In this document: positions 1 to 8,174 of the stretch, piece after piece | How positions within the stretch are numbered: position 1 is the stretch's first letter | Layout of the letters: each line of letters opens with the position of its first letter | DNA from: Bacteroidales bacterium | Lineage (GTDB): Bacteria > Bacteroidota > Bacteroidia > Bacteroidales > WCHB1-69 | Direction: 5' to 3' | NCBI GenBank assembly: GCA_016285145.1 | Contig: JAEEQE010000005.1 | Coordinates: forward strand, 1 to 64,000 | DNA length: 64,000 bases | Notes under the pieces: generated by a model | Told to the model about the DNA's origin: nothing | The model's input: only the letters and a program-made list of their open reading frames with translations | Databases searched by the model: none | Translations under genes and position numbers: made by a program

Positions 1-98
1 ACTAACCAAATATGCAATGAAACTCGCAAAACCCGTACCAAAGAATAATATTGTAATAAGGTAAATTCCAATTTAGCAAACAACAAACAACTACCAAT

Positions 99-638
99 AT
101 GAAAAAAGTTATCATAATTTCAACCAGTCTCCGCCCCGGCTCGAACAGCCACGCTTTAGCGGAGCAATTTGCCAAGGGCGCGGAAGCCGCCGGGCATCAA
201 GTGGAACTCATCTCGCTCAGAGGCAAGGGAATCAAGTTCTGCGTCGGCTGCCTGTCGTGCCAGAAGACGGGCGCGTGCGTCATCAAGGACGATGTGACGG
301 CCATCATGGAGAGCGTGCTCAACGCCGATGTGGTCTGCTGGGCCACGCCCATCTACTACTACGAGATGAGCGGACAGATGAAGACCCTCATCGACCGCAT
401 GAACGCGATGTACCCAAAGGATTACCGCTTCCGCGACGTCTATCTGCTGACCACCGCGGCCGAAGACGGTGATTTTGTTTACAGGCGCGCCGAGGGTGGC
501 CTCACCGGCTGGATCGACTGCTACGAGAAGTCCGCGCTCAAAGGCCACATCTTCTGCGGCGGCGTGGGCGGTCCCAACGAGATTGCCGGCAACGCCAAAT
601 TGCAGGAGGCGTTTGAGATGGGGAAATCCATCGTGTAA
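99..638 (+). CDS. NADPH-dependent FMN reductase / flavodoxin-like oxidoreductase
   Basis: A 179-residue flavodoxin-fold protein of the NADPH-dependent FMN reductase or iron-sulfur flavoprotein type. The N-terminus (MKKVIIISTSLRPGSNS) is the beta-strand plus phosphate-binding loop that holds FMN phosphate. Residues near 48-60 carry the spaced cysteines of CVGCLSCQKTGAC, as seen in the cysteine-rich flavoprotein branch. The ATPIYYYEMSGQMKTLIDR segment is the usual flavin-contacting motif. It probably reduces quinones, nitro compounds or another small acceptor in the cytoplasm; the substrate cannot be read from sequence. No clear -7 box is visible in the 98 bases upstream, so the promoter may lie outside the window. 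A small membrane-protein gene follows after 19 bases. Confidence 0.85.
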   Translation: MKKVIIISTSLRPGSNSHALAEQFAKGAEAAGHQVELISLRGKGIKFCVGCLSCQKTGACVIKDDVTAIMESVLNADVVCWATPIYYYEMSGQMKTLIDRMNAMYPKDYRFRDVYLLTTAAEDGDFVYRRAEGGLTGWIDCYEKSALKGHIFCGGVGGPNEIAGNAKLQEAFEMGKSIV

Positions 639-657
639 TCAAATCCAATAAAGCATA

Positions 658-858
658 ATGAAACTGAAGAAACGTAAAATCAAGTACGCAGCCATCTTTT
701 TCCTCTGCTGGTTGGTTTTTTGGGTCTTTCTGGTTGACGGCATCCTGAAATTCCAGACGCTGGTGGACTATTTCGGGTCATACGCATTGGTAGAGGTTAT
801 GTTATGGCTGTTGGTCATTCTGCCGACCGTGGCGGTTTACCTGTTCACAAAAGAATGA
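658..858 (+). CDS. Small two-helix membrane protein, unknown function
   Basis: A 66-residue protein with a basic N-terminus (MKLKKRKIK) followed by two hydrophobic segments at about residues 10-27 and 42-62, so it should be an inner-membrane protein with both ends in the cytoplasm. It lies 19 bases downstream of the flavin reductase gene on the same strand and is probably co-transcribed. I do not recognise a family. Support for its being real is the clean membrane-protein pattern and the plausible start; no homology is claimed. Confidence 0.55.
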   Translation: MKLKKRKIKYAAIFFLCWLVFWVFLVDGILKFQTLVDYFGSYALVEVMLWLLVILPTVAVYLFTKE

Positions 859-1096
859 CAGCTGCTGCCTGCCCGCTGGCGGGGCCATATCATGCGGATG
901 ATAGGGATAAGAAGTGATGTGTGCAGTCCTTGACACCGCAAAAACATGTTTGCTTTCACGAAATCACATCCTGTAATCCGAGGGAATATATTGTTTGTGA
1001 CGCTTTTGTGAAATATGATAGTGTTTCCCAAAGCAACAGTTAACATTATATTATTCTTTTTTTACGGGTTACGGATATACTATTGGCAAAAAACAC

Positions 1097-1104
1097 TACT
1101 TTTG
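1097..1104 (+). promoter_or_regulatory. -7 box (TACTTTTG) for the MscS-like gene
   Basis: TACTTTTG matches the Bacteroidota TAnnTTTG -7 element and lies about 50 bases before the ATG at 1154. The rest of the 859-1153 intergenic stretch shows no gene or repeat I can support. Confidence 0.6.
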
Positions 1105-1153
1105 CGGGTGGAAAAGTAGCTGCGTTAATTTTGAATAATAAAAACAACTATAG

Positions 1154-3874
1154 ATGAAAAAAATCCTCACTTTCGCCCTGCTCTGCCTGCTCACGATGTT
1201 TCAGGCACAGGCTGTGTTAAAAGAGAAAGATCTGCCCCAAACGTTAGGGGTGTTGCGTGCCGAGTTGGAACGTTCATACAATGAACAGAAAGCCCTGATG
1301 GCCCGCTTTGAGAAGCGTAACGGGGAACAGCATGCTGCTCTCATCCGTATGATGCAGAACAGTAATCAGATAGCGCTGATGCTCTACTCGCAGAATTCCG
1401 ATTTCACATTTGATATGGCATACGCGTGTCAGGCAGCCACGGAACAATACCGTAGCATGAAAACACGCCACATGCCGTACAACAAGATGAAAGAGCGTAT
1501 CAAATCCGAGATTGAACGGTATGATGCACTTATCAAGGCCCTGCAAGCCCTGCCGCCCAGAATGCTGCCGAACGGCGAATTGTCGCGGATGCCCGATTCC
1601 ATCCGGCAGATGCTGCCCAAGACCGTGCTCGACACGGTGGCCAAGAACCTCTTCATCCTGGACAAGCAGGGACTTGACGACCGCGAGGCGTGCGTGGAGT
1701 ATGCCACAGCCCTGCGTGACAACTACGTCACCATGCTGGAGAACGTGGAGCGCGACCAGGAACATTACGAACGTGTGACCAAGCGTGTGGAGAAACTCAA
1801 CGCTTACGCCATGTCGCGGTACGAGAAAATCCAGAAAAGCATTTTCGTGAACGGCAGTGGCAACTACTTCCAGACCCTCAAACGCTTTCGGATGTACTAT
1901 ATTCTGGCCAAGAAGGATGTGGACGACAAATACAAGCCTTTCAGCCGGAAGTCCGAATGGCGTGGTCCTGTCATCTATTCCATTACCATCTTCATGCTCT
2001 TTTACATCCTGTTTGCCAGCCTGTTAAGTTACGTCATCATGCGCTGGGTGCTGCCGAAGAAGTGGCGCCGCTATTTCAAGGAAAACAACAAACGCCCATT
2101 TGTCATGCTCGCATGCGGCGTGGCCATCTTCGCCATCTCCATCTCCATCGCGAAATTCTTCGTGCATCAGAATTTTGTGCTGATGGCCATCAGCCTGATG
2201 ATTTTCTTCTCCTGGTTGGTGGAGGTTATCCTGGTATCGCTTCTTATCCGACTGAGTGACCGTCAGATACGGGCAGGTGTTCGTTCCTATACGCCGTTCA
2301 TCCTCATGGCCTTTATCGTGGTGGTCTTCCGCATTATTTTGATTCCCAACAATGTGGTGAACCTCATTTATCCGCCTATCCTGCTGGTTTTCACCATCTG
2401 GCAGTTCCTCGTGATGAAGCGCAAAATCGAGAAATTGCCCGACAGCGACATGATTTACACATTGGTGTCGTTTGTGGCGATGGTGGTGGCTTGTGTGGCC
2501 TCCTGGTTCGGCTTTGTGCTGCTGGCGGTGCAGATCATGCTTTGGTGGGCCATCCAACTGGCTGCCATCCAGAGCATCACCTGCTTCTATGACTTGGCCA
2601 AGCTGTATGAGTCGCGTCGTTTGACACGTAAGATTGCCCGGGAGAAAGGTGTGGAATTGCAAAATGATACAGAGATAGATAAGTATTTCAAGAAAATCCG
2701 GCCTCAGATGGTCAAGGGCGAATATATTGCCCAGACCTGGTTCTACGATTTCCTATTCAAGGCCCTTCTGCCGATATTGGCCGTGCTGTCTGTGCCGGCC
2801 AGCGTCTATTGGGCTACCGGCATCTTCGAGATGTCTGCCGTGTGCCGAAAGATATTCACGTTCGTTTTCTTGAACAAGCCCGGTGTCATTGAAGTATCCC
2901 TATACAAGCTCTGTTTGATTCTGGAACTGTATTTCCTGTTCCGTTATTTGAACTATGCTATCAAGGCTTTCTATCAGATGCTCCGCAAGCGTCGCAAATC
3001 CGACATTCACGGGCCGGGCAATGCCACGCTGGTCAACAACGTCATCAGCATTCTGGTGTGGGGCAGCTACGTCATTGCCGCGCTGATGATCCTGAATGTT
3101 TCCAGCAGCGGTATCTCCATTGTGATGGCAGGCTTGGCCACCGGTCTTGGTTTTGCCATGAAGGACCTGTTGGAGAATTTCGTCTATGGTGTCTCGCTGA
3201 TGGCCGGACGTCTGCGGGTGGGCGACTACATCGAGTGCGACGGCGTGCAGGGCAAGGTTGAAAGCATCAACTACCAGAGTACGCAGGTGGTGACGCTTGA
3301 CGGCAGCGTGATTGCCTTCCAGAACGCGATGCTTTTCAGCAAGAACTTCAAAAACCTGACCCGTAACCACGGATACGTGCTCGTGAAGGTGCCTGTGGGC
3401 GTGGCATACGGCGTCAATGTAGAGCGGGTGCGCAAGATGTTGGTGGACAGCCTGCAATCGCTCGTCGTCAAAAACAAGGCCGGCAAGTATGTGGTGGATA
3501 CCAAGCAGGGATTCTCGGTGGTGTTCAACGACTTCGGCGACAGCAGCGTTGACCTGTTTGTCGTTTTCTGGGTTTTGGTGGAAGAGAAAGCCGCGGTGAT
3601 TGCCAAAGTCAAGGAGGTTGTTTATAATACATTGAATAAAAACCATATCGAAATCCCGTTCCCGCAACGTGACGTGTATGTGCGCCATGTGGAGATGCCT
3701 AAGGAGAGTAAGAAATCCCGTGAAGAGAAGTCCAAAGTCAAGGAGGTTGAGGCGATGGATAGCCTCGAGAGTGTCGAGGTGGCGGAGCCGGCTTCTGCAA
3801 CGGAACAACCCGCCAAGCGGAAGCGTAAGAAACCGTCACGGAAACCGGAGACGAAAGCGGGAACGGCGGAATAA
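1154..3874 (+). CDS. Large mechanosensitive ion channel, MscS family
   Basis: A 906-residue MscS-superfamily channel, much longer than minimal MscS (about 290 residues). It has a signal peptide (cleavage likely after FQAQA), a periplasmic domain rich in charged helices to about residue 270, then many membrane helices between about 275 and 660. The pore-lining helix and beta domain follow: the Gly/Ala-rich GLATGLGFAMKDLLENF near 660-676, then GDYIECDGVQGKVESIN. The C-terminus (about 850-906) is a Lys/Glu-rich, probably disordered cytoplasmic tail. Such channels open under membrane tension and release solutes during hypo-osmotic shock. The stop codon overlaps a possible ATG of the next frame (TAATG at 3872), but the next gene more likely starts at 3919. 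Confidence 0.9.
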   Translation: MKKILTFALLCLLTMFQAQAVLKEKDLPQTLGVLRAELERSYNEQKALMARFEKRNGEQHAALIRMMQNSNQIALMLYSQNSDFTFDMAYACQAATEQYRSMKTRHMPYNKMKERIKSEIERYDALIKALQALPPRMLPNGELSRMPDSIRQMLPKTVLDTVAKNLFILDKQGLDDREACVEYATALRDNYVTMLENVERDQEHYERVTKRVEKLNAYAMSRYEKIQKSIFVNGSGNYFQTLKRFRMYYILAKKDVDDKYKPFSRKSEWRGPVIYSITIFMLFYILFASLLSYVIMRWVLPKKWRRYFKENNKRPFVMLACGVAIFAISISIAKFFVHQNFVLMAISLMIFFSWLVEVILVSLLIRLSDRQIRAGVRSYTPFILMAFIVVVFRIILIPNNVVNLIYPPILLVFTIWQFLVMKRKIEKLPDSDMIYTLVSFVAMVVACVASWFGFVLLAVQIMLWWAIQLAAIQSITCFYDLAKLYESRRLTRKIAREKGVELQNDTEIDKYFKKIRPQMVKGEYIAQTWFYDFLFKALLPILAVLSVPASVYWATGIFEMSAVCRKIFTFVFLNKPGVIEVSLYKLCLILELYFLFRYLNYAIKAFYQMLRKRRKSDIHGPGNATLVNNVISILVWGSYVIAALMILNVSSSGISIVMAGLATGLGFAMKDLLENFVYGVSLMAGRLRVGDYIECDGVQGKVESINYQSTQVVTLDGSVIAFQNAMLFSKNFKNLTRNHGYVLVKVPVGVAYGVNVERVRKMLVDSLQSLVVKNKAGKYVVDTKQGFSVVFNDFGDSSVDLFVVFWVLVEEKAAVIAKVKEVVYNTLNKNHIEIPFPQRDVYVRHVEMPKESKKSREEKSKVKEVEAMDSLESVEVAEPASATEQPAKRKRKKPSRKPETKAGTAE

Positions 3875-3918
3875 TGCGTTTTTGGGAAGGATTGTCGAAA
3901 ACATCAGCAGGTTTGGAT

Positions 3919-5118
3919 ATGAAAAGATTCAGCTTTGCAATGTTGTTGCTTGTGGCTATGGCCCGCTGCTTTGCCATTGACGGTATTCTTGTTCAAACTA
4001 TTGATTATTCCATAAGGGAAAAATGGGCTTGCACTCCTGCTGCTTCTATGCCTATGATTCCCAATAGTGACACGGTTTTCAGAGGTCAAACAATCTATCT
4101 ATCCGCCATAGTTGGCGATTATAGGCTTGACACGAAAGGTTGTGCTGATGTGGTCCTGTCCGTGGAAGTGTTCCGGCCAGACGGGAGCGAATACTATTCT
4201 GTGAAAGAGCAACCCTTTATGGATGGCTATGCCGGCTACATGGATGGCCGTTTCCAGATGAGCAGCACTTTCTTAAGTGTAACATTCGAGAATAAAGACC
4301 CCCTGGGATCCTATGGTATCAAGATGCTCATTACGGACAGGGTGTCCCATACATCCAAGATGTTGGAATCGAATGTGGAACTCGTGGAATTGCCTGCATA
4401 CGACCATTTCACGTTCACGGATGAAGAACGGCTTATGGATTGGGTAAACAATTATCATCGGTGTCCCCAACCAGAAAAGGCATTGGCCGCCTACCTATAT
4501 GTTTGTCCAAAGTATGGTGATGACGAAACAGCGCTCATACCACTGTTAGGGCTGATGCTTGAGATATTCCAGCATAATCAATTCCTATATCCGCAACTTT
4601 CGGAATGTTACGATAAGCAAAGCGAAGATATTCAGAACTATTTGGACTTACTCATGTATTATCTTGGCATCGGACGCGAGGATTTCACCCAATCGGTAGG
4701 GGAAGAGGTACAATTGATATTAGATCTGCTTCAAGAGACTCTTTATCCGGAGAAGTCTGGAGTTATTGTTACCCCCATACAATTGGACGTGTTATGGGGA
4801 AAATTCCTGGCATCGGGAAGTTACGAACCCGTGTTGAAGCTGATTAAGACATTGGACTATGTGAAATATCGCGGAAGCATGAAAAAAGTCAATTGGAAGA
4901 ATTGGGACCATGTTTCCGACCAGAAAAAGCAAGAAGCCCTCAACGAAATGATTTACGAAGCGTTGAGATGGTCGTTGCACAGCAATTGTAAGCAGTTTCC
5001 GTTGGTGCGGCAATATTGTGAATGGGCGTTGTCTGATGGCAATCTGACGGGTACACAACGCAGGGAACTCCAGAAGGTATTATCCGCGAAAAATATTGCG
5101 AAACCTTCGGTGTTCTAA
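3919..5118 (+). CDS. Secreted or periplasmic protein, unknown function
   Basis: The reading frame is open from an ATG at 3874 that overlaps the mscS stop. I choose the ATG at 3919 because it begins a typical signal peptide (MKRFSFAMLLLVAMARCFA). That gives 399 residues. The first half is rich in beta-strand-type sequence; the second half, from about residue 190, is helical and resembles helical-repeat proteins. No catalytic motif or known family is recognised. It follows the channel gene directly and may share its transcript. A palindromic repeat and a terminator follow it. Confidence 0.7.
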   Translation: MKRFSFAMLLLVAMARCFAIDGILVQTIDYSIREKWACTPAASMPMIPNSDTVFRGQTIYLSAIVGDYRLDTKGCADVVLSVEVFRPDGSEYYSVKEQPFMDGYAGYMDGRFQMSSTFLSVTFENKDPLGSYGIKMLITDRVSHTSKMLESNVELVELPAYDHFTFTDEERLMDWVNNYHRCPQPEKALAAYLYVCPKYGDDETALIPLLGLMLEIFQHNQFLYPQLSECYDKQSEDIQNYLDLLMYYLGIGREDFTQSVGEEVQLILDLLQETLYPEKSGVIVTPIQLDVLWGKFLASGSYEPVLKLIKTLDYVKYRGSMKKVNWKNWDHVSDQKKQEALNEMIYEALRWSLHSNCKQFPLVRQYCEWALSDGNLTGTQRRELQKVLSAKNIAKPSVF

Positions 5119-5167
5119 TATGTTACATATGATGCTAATCCAGACCGCGTCACGGCATTTATCCCTT

Positions 5168-5195
5168 GTAGAGACGCGATTCATCGTGTCTCTAC
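5168..5195. repeat. 28-bp palindromic repeat, intergenic copy
   Basis: An inverted repeat of two 13-base arms, starting GTAGAGACGCGATT, with a G-T wobble replacing one C-G pair. A perfect version lies at 10499-10526 inside a coding sequence, and a half-site lies at 62748-62759. It lies between a plus-strand stop and the bidirectional terminator at 5211. It resembles the dispersed palindromes known from several bacterial phyla. Confidence 0.75.
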
Positions 5196-5210
5196 TGTTT
5201 GTATGCTATA

Positions 5211-5244
5211 AAAAAAGACGAAGCGTTTTTGCTTCGTCTTTTTC
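5211..5244. terminator. Bidirectional intrinsic terminator
   Basis: A hairpin AAAGACGAAGC / GCTTCGTCTTT with a 6-base loop, flanked by A- and T-runs so that it works in both directions. It separates the plus-strand gene ending at 5118 from the minus-strand aminotransferase gene ending at 5264. Confidence 0.85.
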
Positions 5245-5263
5245 ATTATGGGAAATGATAGGA

Positions 5264-6490
5264 TTATTCGAAGGAAAGGATTGCTTCCGTGATTTTGGCG
5301 ATGGCGTCGCGGAGTTCCTCTTCGCTGATAACCAATGGGGGAGCGAAGCGGATGATGTGCTGGTGGGTCGGTTTGGCGAGCACGCCCAGCTCTTTCATCT
5401 TCACGCACACGTCCCAAGCCTCTTTGCCGTTGGTGGGTTGGATGATGATGGCGTTGAGGAGGCCCTTACCGCGGATCTGTTTGATCATCGGGCTGTTCAC
5501 CTTGTTCATCTCATCGCGGAAGATCTTGCCGAGGTATTCGGCACGTTCGGCGAGTTTTTCCTCTTTCACCACTTCGAGGGCGGCGATGCCCACGCGGCAG
5601 GCGATGGGGTTGCCACCGAAGGTGGAACCGTGTTCACCCGGCTTGATGTTGAGCATGATGTCGTCGTCGGCCAGCACGGCTGACACCGGCATGGTACCAC
5701 CGGAGAGGGCCTTGCCCAGAATCAGGATGTCGGGACGCACGCCTTCGTGGTCGCAGGCCAGCATCTTGCCCGTACGGGCGATACCGGTTTGCACTTCGTC
5801 GGCCATGAACAGCACGTTGTGGGCCTTGCAGAGGTCGTAGCATTTCTTCAGGTATCCGTCATCGGGAACATAGACACCGGCTTCACCTTGGATGGGTTCC
5901 ACGAGGAAACCGCACACCATGGGATCTTCGAGGGCTTTGGCCAGTGCGTCCACGTCGTTGTATGGGATCTTGATGAAGCCCGGGGTGAAGGGACCGAAGC
6001 CTGCGTATGCGTCGGGATCGATGGAGAGGGAAATGATGGTGATGGTACGTCCGTGGAAGTTGCCTTCGCAGACGATGATCTTGGCCTGGTTCTCGGGGAT
6101 GCCTTTCTTGTCGTAACCCCAGCGACGGGCGAGCTTCAATGCGGTCTCGTCAGCCTCGGCACCGGAGTTCATGGGCAGCACCTTGTCATAGCCGAACGTC
6201 TCCGTGACGTATTTCTCGTAAGGTCCCAGACAGTCGTTGTAGAATGCACGGGAGGTCAGGCAAACCTTCTGGCACTGGTCCATCATGGCGGCGATGATCT
6301 TGGGGTGGCAGTGACCCTGGTTGACGGCGGAATAGGCGGAGAGGAAATCGTAGTATTTCTTGCCTTCCACGTCCCATACGAACGGACCTTGGCCGCGCGA
6401 TATGACAACATCCAGCGGATGATAGTTGTGGGCGCCATATCTGGCTTCCATGTCAATAGCTTGCTGACTTGTAGTAATTTTTTCTACCAT
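5264..6490 (-). CDS. rocD: Ornithine aminotransferase
   Basis: A 408-residue class-III PLP aminotransferase that converts ornithine and 2-oxoglutarate to glutamate-5-semialdehyde and glutamate, linking arginine and proline metabolism. Characteristic segments include the N-terminal [35 protein letters not shown], the PLP-Asp region [16 protein letters not shown], and the PLP-lysine in [16 protein letters not shown]. The frame is open 28 codons further upstream, but the ATG at 6490 gives the family's usual N-terminus and lies about 50 bases from the promoter box; the upstream codons would include the promoter itself. Confidence 0.95.
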   Translation of the reverse strand: MVEKITTSQQAIDMEARYGAHNYHPLDVVISRGQGPFVWDVEGKKYYDFLSAYSAVNQGHCHPKIIAAMMDQCQKVCLTSRAFYNDCLGPYEKYVTETFGYDKVLPMNSGAEADETALKLARRWGYDKKGIPENQAKIIVCEGNFHGRTITIISLSIDPDAYAGFGPFTPGFIKIPYNDVDALAKALEDPMVCGFLVEPIQGEAGVYVPDDGYLKKCYDLCKAHNVLFMADEVQTGIARTGKMLACDHEGVRPDILILGKALSGGTMPVSAVLADDDIMLNIKPGEHGSTFGGNPIACRVGIAALEVVKEEKLAERAEYLGKIFRDEMNKVNSPMIKQIRGKGLLNAIIIQPTNGKEAWDVCVKMKELGVLAKPTHQHIIRFAPPLVISEEELRDAIAKITEAILSFE

Positions 6491-6541
6491 AGTGATTTGT
6501 ATTAAAATATTAATTGTGTGAATTTCACAAAGAAACGGCTG

Positions 6542-6549
6542 CAAATATA
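6542..6549 (-). promoter_or_regulatory. -7 box (TATATTTG) for rocD
   Basis: Reading on the minus strand gives TATATTTGC, about 50 bases upstream of the rocD ATG. It is divergent from the box at 6563, with only 13 bases between them. Confidence 0.65.
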
Positions 6550-6562
6550 GAATTTTTTTTTG

Positions 6563-6570
6563 TATTTTTG
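6563..6570 (+). promoter_or_regulatory. -7 box (TATTTTTG) for the lipoprotein gene
   Basis: TATTTTTGCC lies 27 bases before the ATG at 6597, divergent from the rocD promoter. Confidence 0.6.
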
Positions 6571-6596
6571 CCACCGATTATTAAAAAGTGAATACT

Positions 6597-7499
6597 ATGA
6601 AGAGATGTTTCTTTCTCCTTGTATGTGCTGCTGCACTGCTGGCAACCCTCTCATCCTGCCAACCCAATGTGGAAGTCTATAACCCAAAATGCAAAATCAG
6701 CAAGATTTGGTATCGCAGCGAAGTGGGCGATCCGGCTGAAGTTTACCAGTATGACAAGAAGGGCATGCTGACGAACATCACCATTGATTCGTTGGAGACG
6801 TACGACTTTACCTATAACAAGGATAAAACGGTGGCCAAAGTGGTCCATGTGGGCAAAAAGTACACCGAAACCATCGATATGACCTACGATGATGACGGTC
6901 TTATCAAGACGATGACCTATTCCATGGATGACACGGTACGCCAGGAGGCGGAGTTCACCCGTGATGAGGAGACCGCCCGCATCAAGCATGTGGAGGAGAC
7001 TTACGACAAGTCCTTCTTCGACCGTTATTATATAATGTATAAGAGCAAACTCTACAATTCCTATATGGGCAATGCCGAGCGTATCTGCAAGATGGTCGAG
7101 GAGAGCGGCGCGAAGGGCCTTACCCTCCACTGCAGCATGGATATCAAGTATTATCCCGGGAAAAAGGAGAAGGAATACAAGAATATCGCATCCATCGTGC
7201 AACGATTCCCGGATCTCCGTCAGGAGGTGACGCGCACGTTCACCTACGACACCACGACGTTCAACCCCTTCTACGGCCTGACATACGCCTACGCGGGATT
7301 CGCCGGATATTACGTCAATAACAAAGCCACGGAGGAGGAGATTGTGCGCACCGACGGCATCGTTACCCGACAGGTGTCCTATACATACAAATATGAAGGG
7401 GAGCATTTCCTCAACGACAAGCGATATCCGCGGCAGTTTATCACCATATCTTCTGAAAATTATATTCCTATCAGAACGTATATTTTGTACGCCAAGTAG
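6597..7499 (+). CDS. Outer-surface or periplasmic lipoprotein, unknown function
   Basis: About 300 residues, using the ATG at 6597 rather than the in-frame GTG at 6588 because MKRCFFLLVCAAALLATLSSC is a textbook lipoprotein signal with lipobox LSSC. The mature part contains repeated motifs of the form YDxxG..T (VYQYDKKGMLTNI, MTYDDDGLIKTMTY) alternating with tyrosine-rich beta strands. They recall the short beta-hairpin repeats of Bacteroidota DUF4595/YD-like surface lipoproteins. No enzyme motif is seen. Its stop is followed 9 bases later by psd, so the two may be transcribed together. Confidence 0.7.
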   Translation: MKRCFFLLVCAAALLATLSSCQPNVEVYNPKCKISKIWYRSEVGDPAEVYQYDKKGMLTNITIDSLETYDFTYNKDKTVAKVVHVGKKYTETIDMTYDDDGLIKTMTYSMDDTVRQEAEFTRDEETARIKHVEETYDKSFFDRYYIMYKSKLYNSYMGNAERICKMVEESGAKGLTLHCSMDIKYYPGKKEKEYKNIASIVQRFPDLRQEVTRTFTYDTTTFNPFYGLTYAYAGFAGYYVNNKATEEEIVRTDGIVTRQVSYTYKYEGEHFLNDKRYPRQFITISSENYIPIRTYILYAK

Positions 7500-7508
7500 C
7501 CAGTCCTC

Positions 7509-8165
7509 ATGAAACTGCATCAGGCCGGAAGAATAATCATTATTGTCAGTTTGCTGGCGATTTTTTTAGCAACCATCTGTTATGTGCTGTTCCTCGCTAA
7601 CCTATGGTGGGTGAATGTGGTTTTCTATGCCATAATGATTGTGCTGGGCGCGTTGATTGTACGATTCTTCCGAGTCCCGTATCGTATTGTGAATGTGGTG
7701 GATAACGGAGTTCTTGCTCCGGCGGACGGCACCATCCTCTCGGTAGGGCCCGCTTTCGAGTATGAGTATTTCAAGGATGAGCGCATCAAGATTTCCATCT
7801 TCATGTCTATCCATAATGTGCATGTGAACAGCTACCCGATGAGCGGCACCATCGAATACACCGCCTACCATCCTGGAAAATATGTGCTGGCCAAGCTGCC
7901 GAAGTCGTCGGTGGACAACGAACACAATACTATTGTGGTGGCCCGCAATGAGCAGGAAAAGGTCCTTTTCCGGCAGATTGCCGGTTTCATTGCCCGCCGC
8001 ATCATCAGCTACCCTGAAGTGGGCGATGTCGTCAAGCAGGGTGATGAGGTCGGGATGATCAAATTCGGCTCCCGCGTGGATGTCTTCCTCCCGCTTGATG
8101 CGCAAGTGGCCGTCGCCAAGGGCGACAAGGTGGTGTCGAAGAAGACTGTGCTGGCCTATTTCTAA
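7509..8165 (+). CDS. psd: Phosphatidylserine decarboxylase, short form
   Basis: A 218-residue short-type phosphatidylserine decarboxylase, which makes phosphatidylethanolamine at the inner membrane. Two N-terminal membrane segments (about residues 8-28 and 32-52) are followed by VLAPADGTILSV, SIFMSIHNVHVNSYP, and the C-terminal self-cleavage motif GMIKFGSRVDVFLP. In that motif the Gly-Ser bond is cut to generate the pyruvoyl group on the alpha chain. Length and order fit the archaetidylserine-decarboxylase-like branch common in Bacteroidota. The phosphatidylserine synthase gene is not adjacent here; a glycosyltransferase follows after 9 bases. Confidence 0.93.
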   Translation: MKLHQAGRIIIIVSLLAIFLATICYVLFLANLWWVNVVFYAIMIVLGALIVRFFRVPYRIVNVVDNGVLAPADGTILSVGPAFEYEYFKDERIKISIFMSIHNVHVNSYPMSGTIEYTAYHPGKYVLAKLPKSSVDNEHNTIVVARNEQEKVLFRQIAGFIARRIISYPEVGDVVKQGDEVGMIKFGSRVDVFLPLDAQVAVAKGDKVVSKKTVLAYF

Positions 8166-8174
8166 CCGTAGCGT

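Noticed and set aside
837-1046. 69-codon minus-strand frame in the gap before the MscS gene
   Set aside because: No promoter, no family and no membrane or secretion pattern; within chance for a gap of this size.
2900-3808. 302-codon minus-strand frame
   Set aside because: A shadow of the MscS gene; His-rich complement-type composition.
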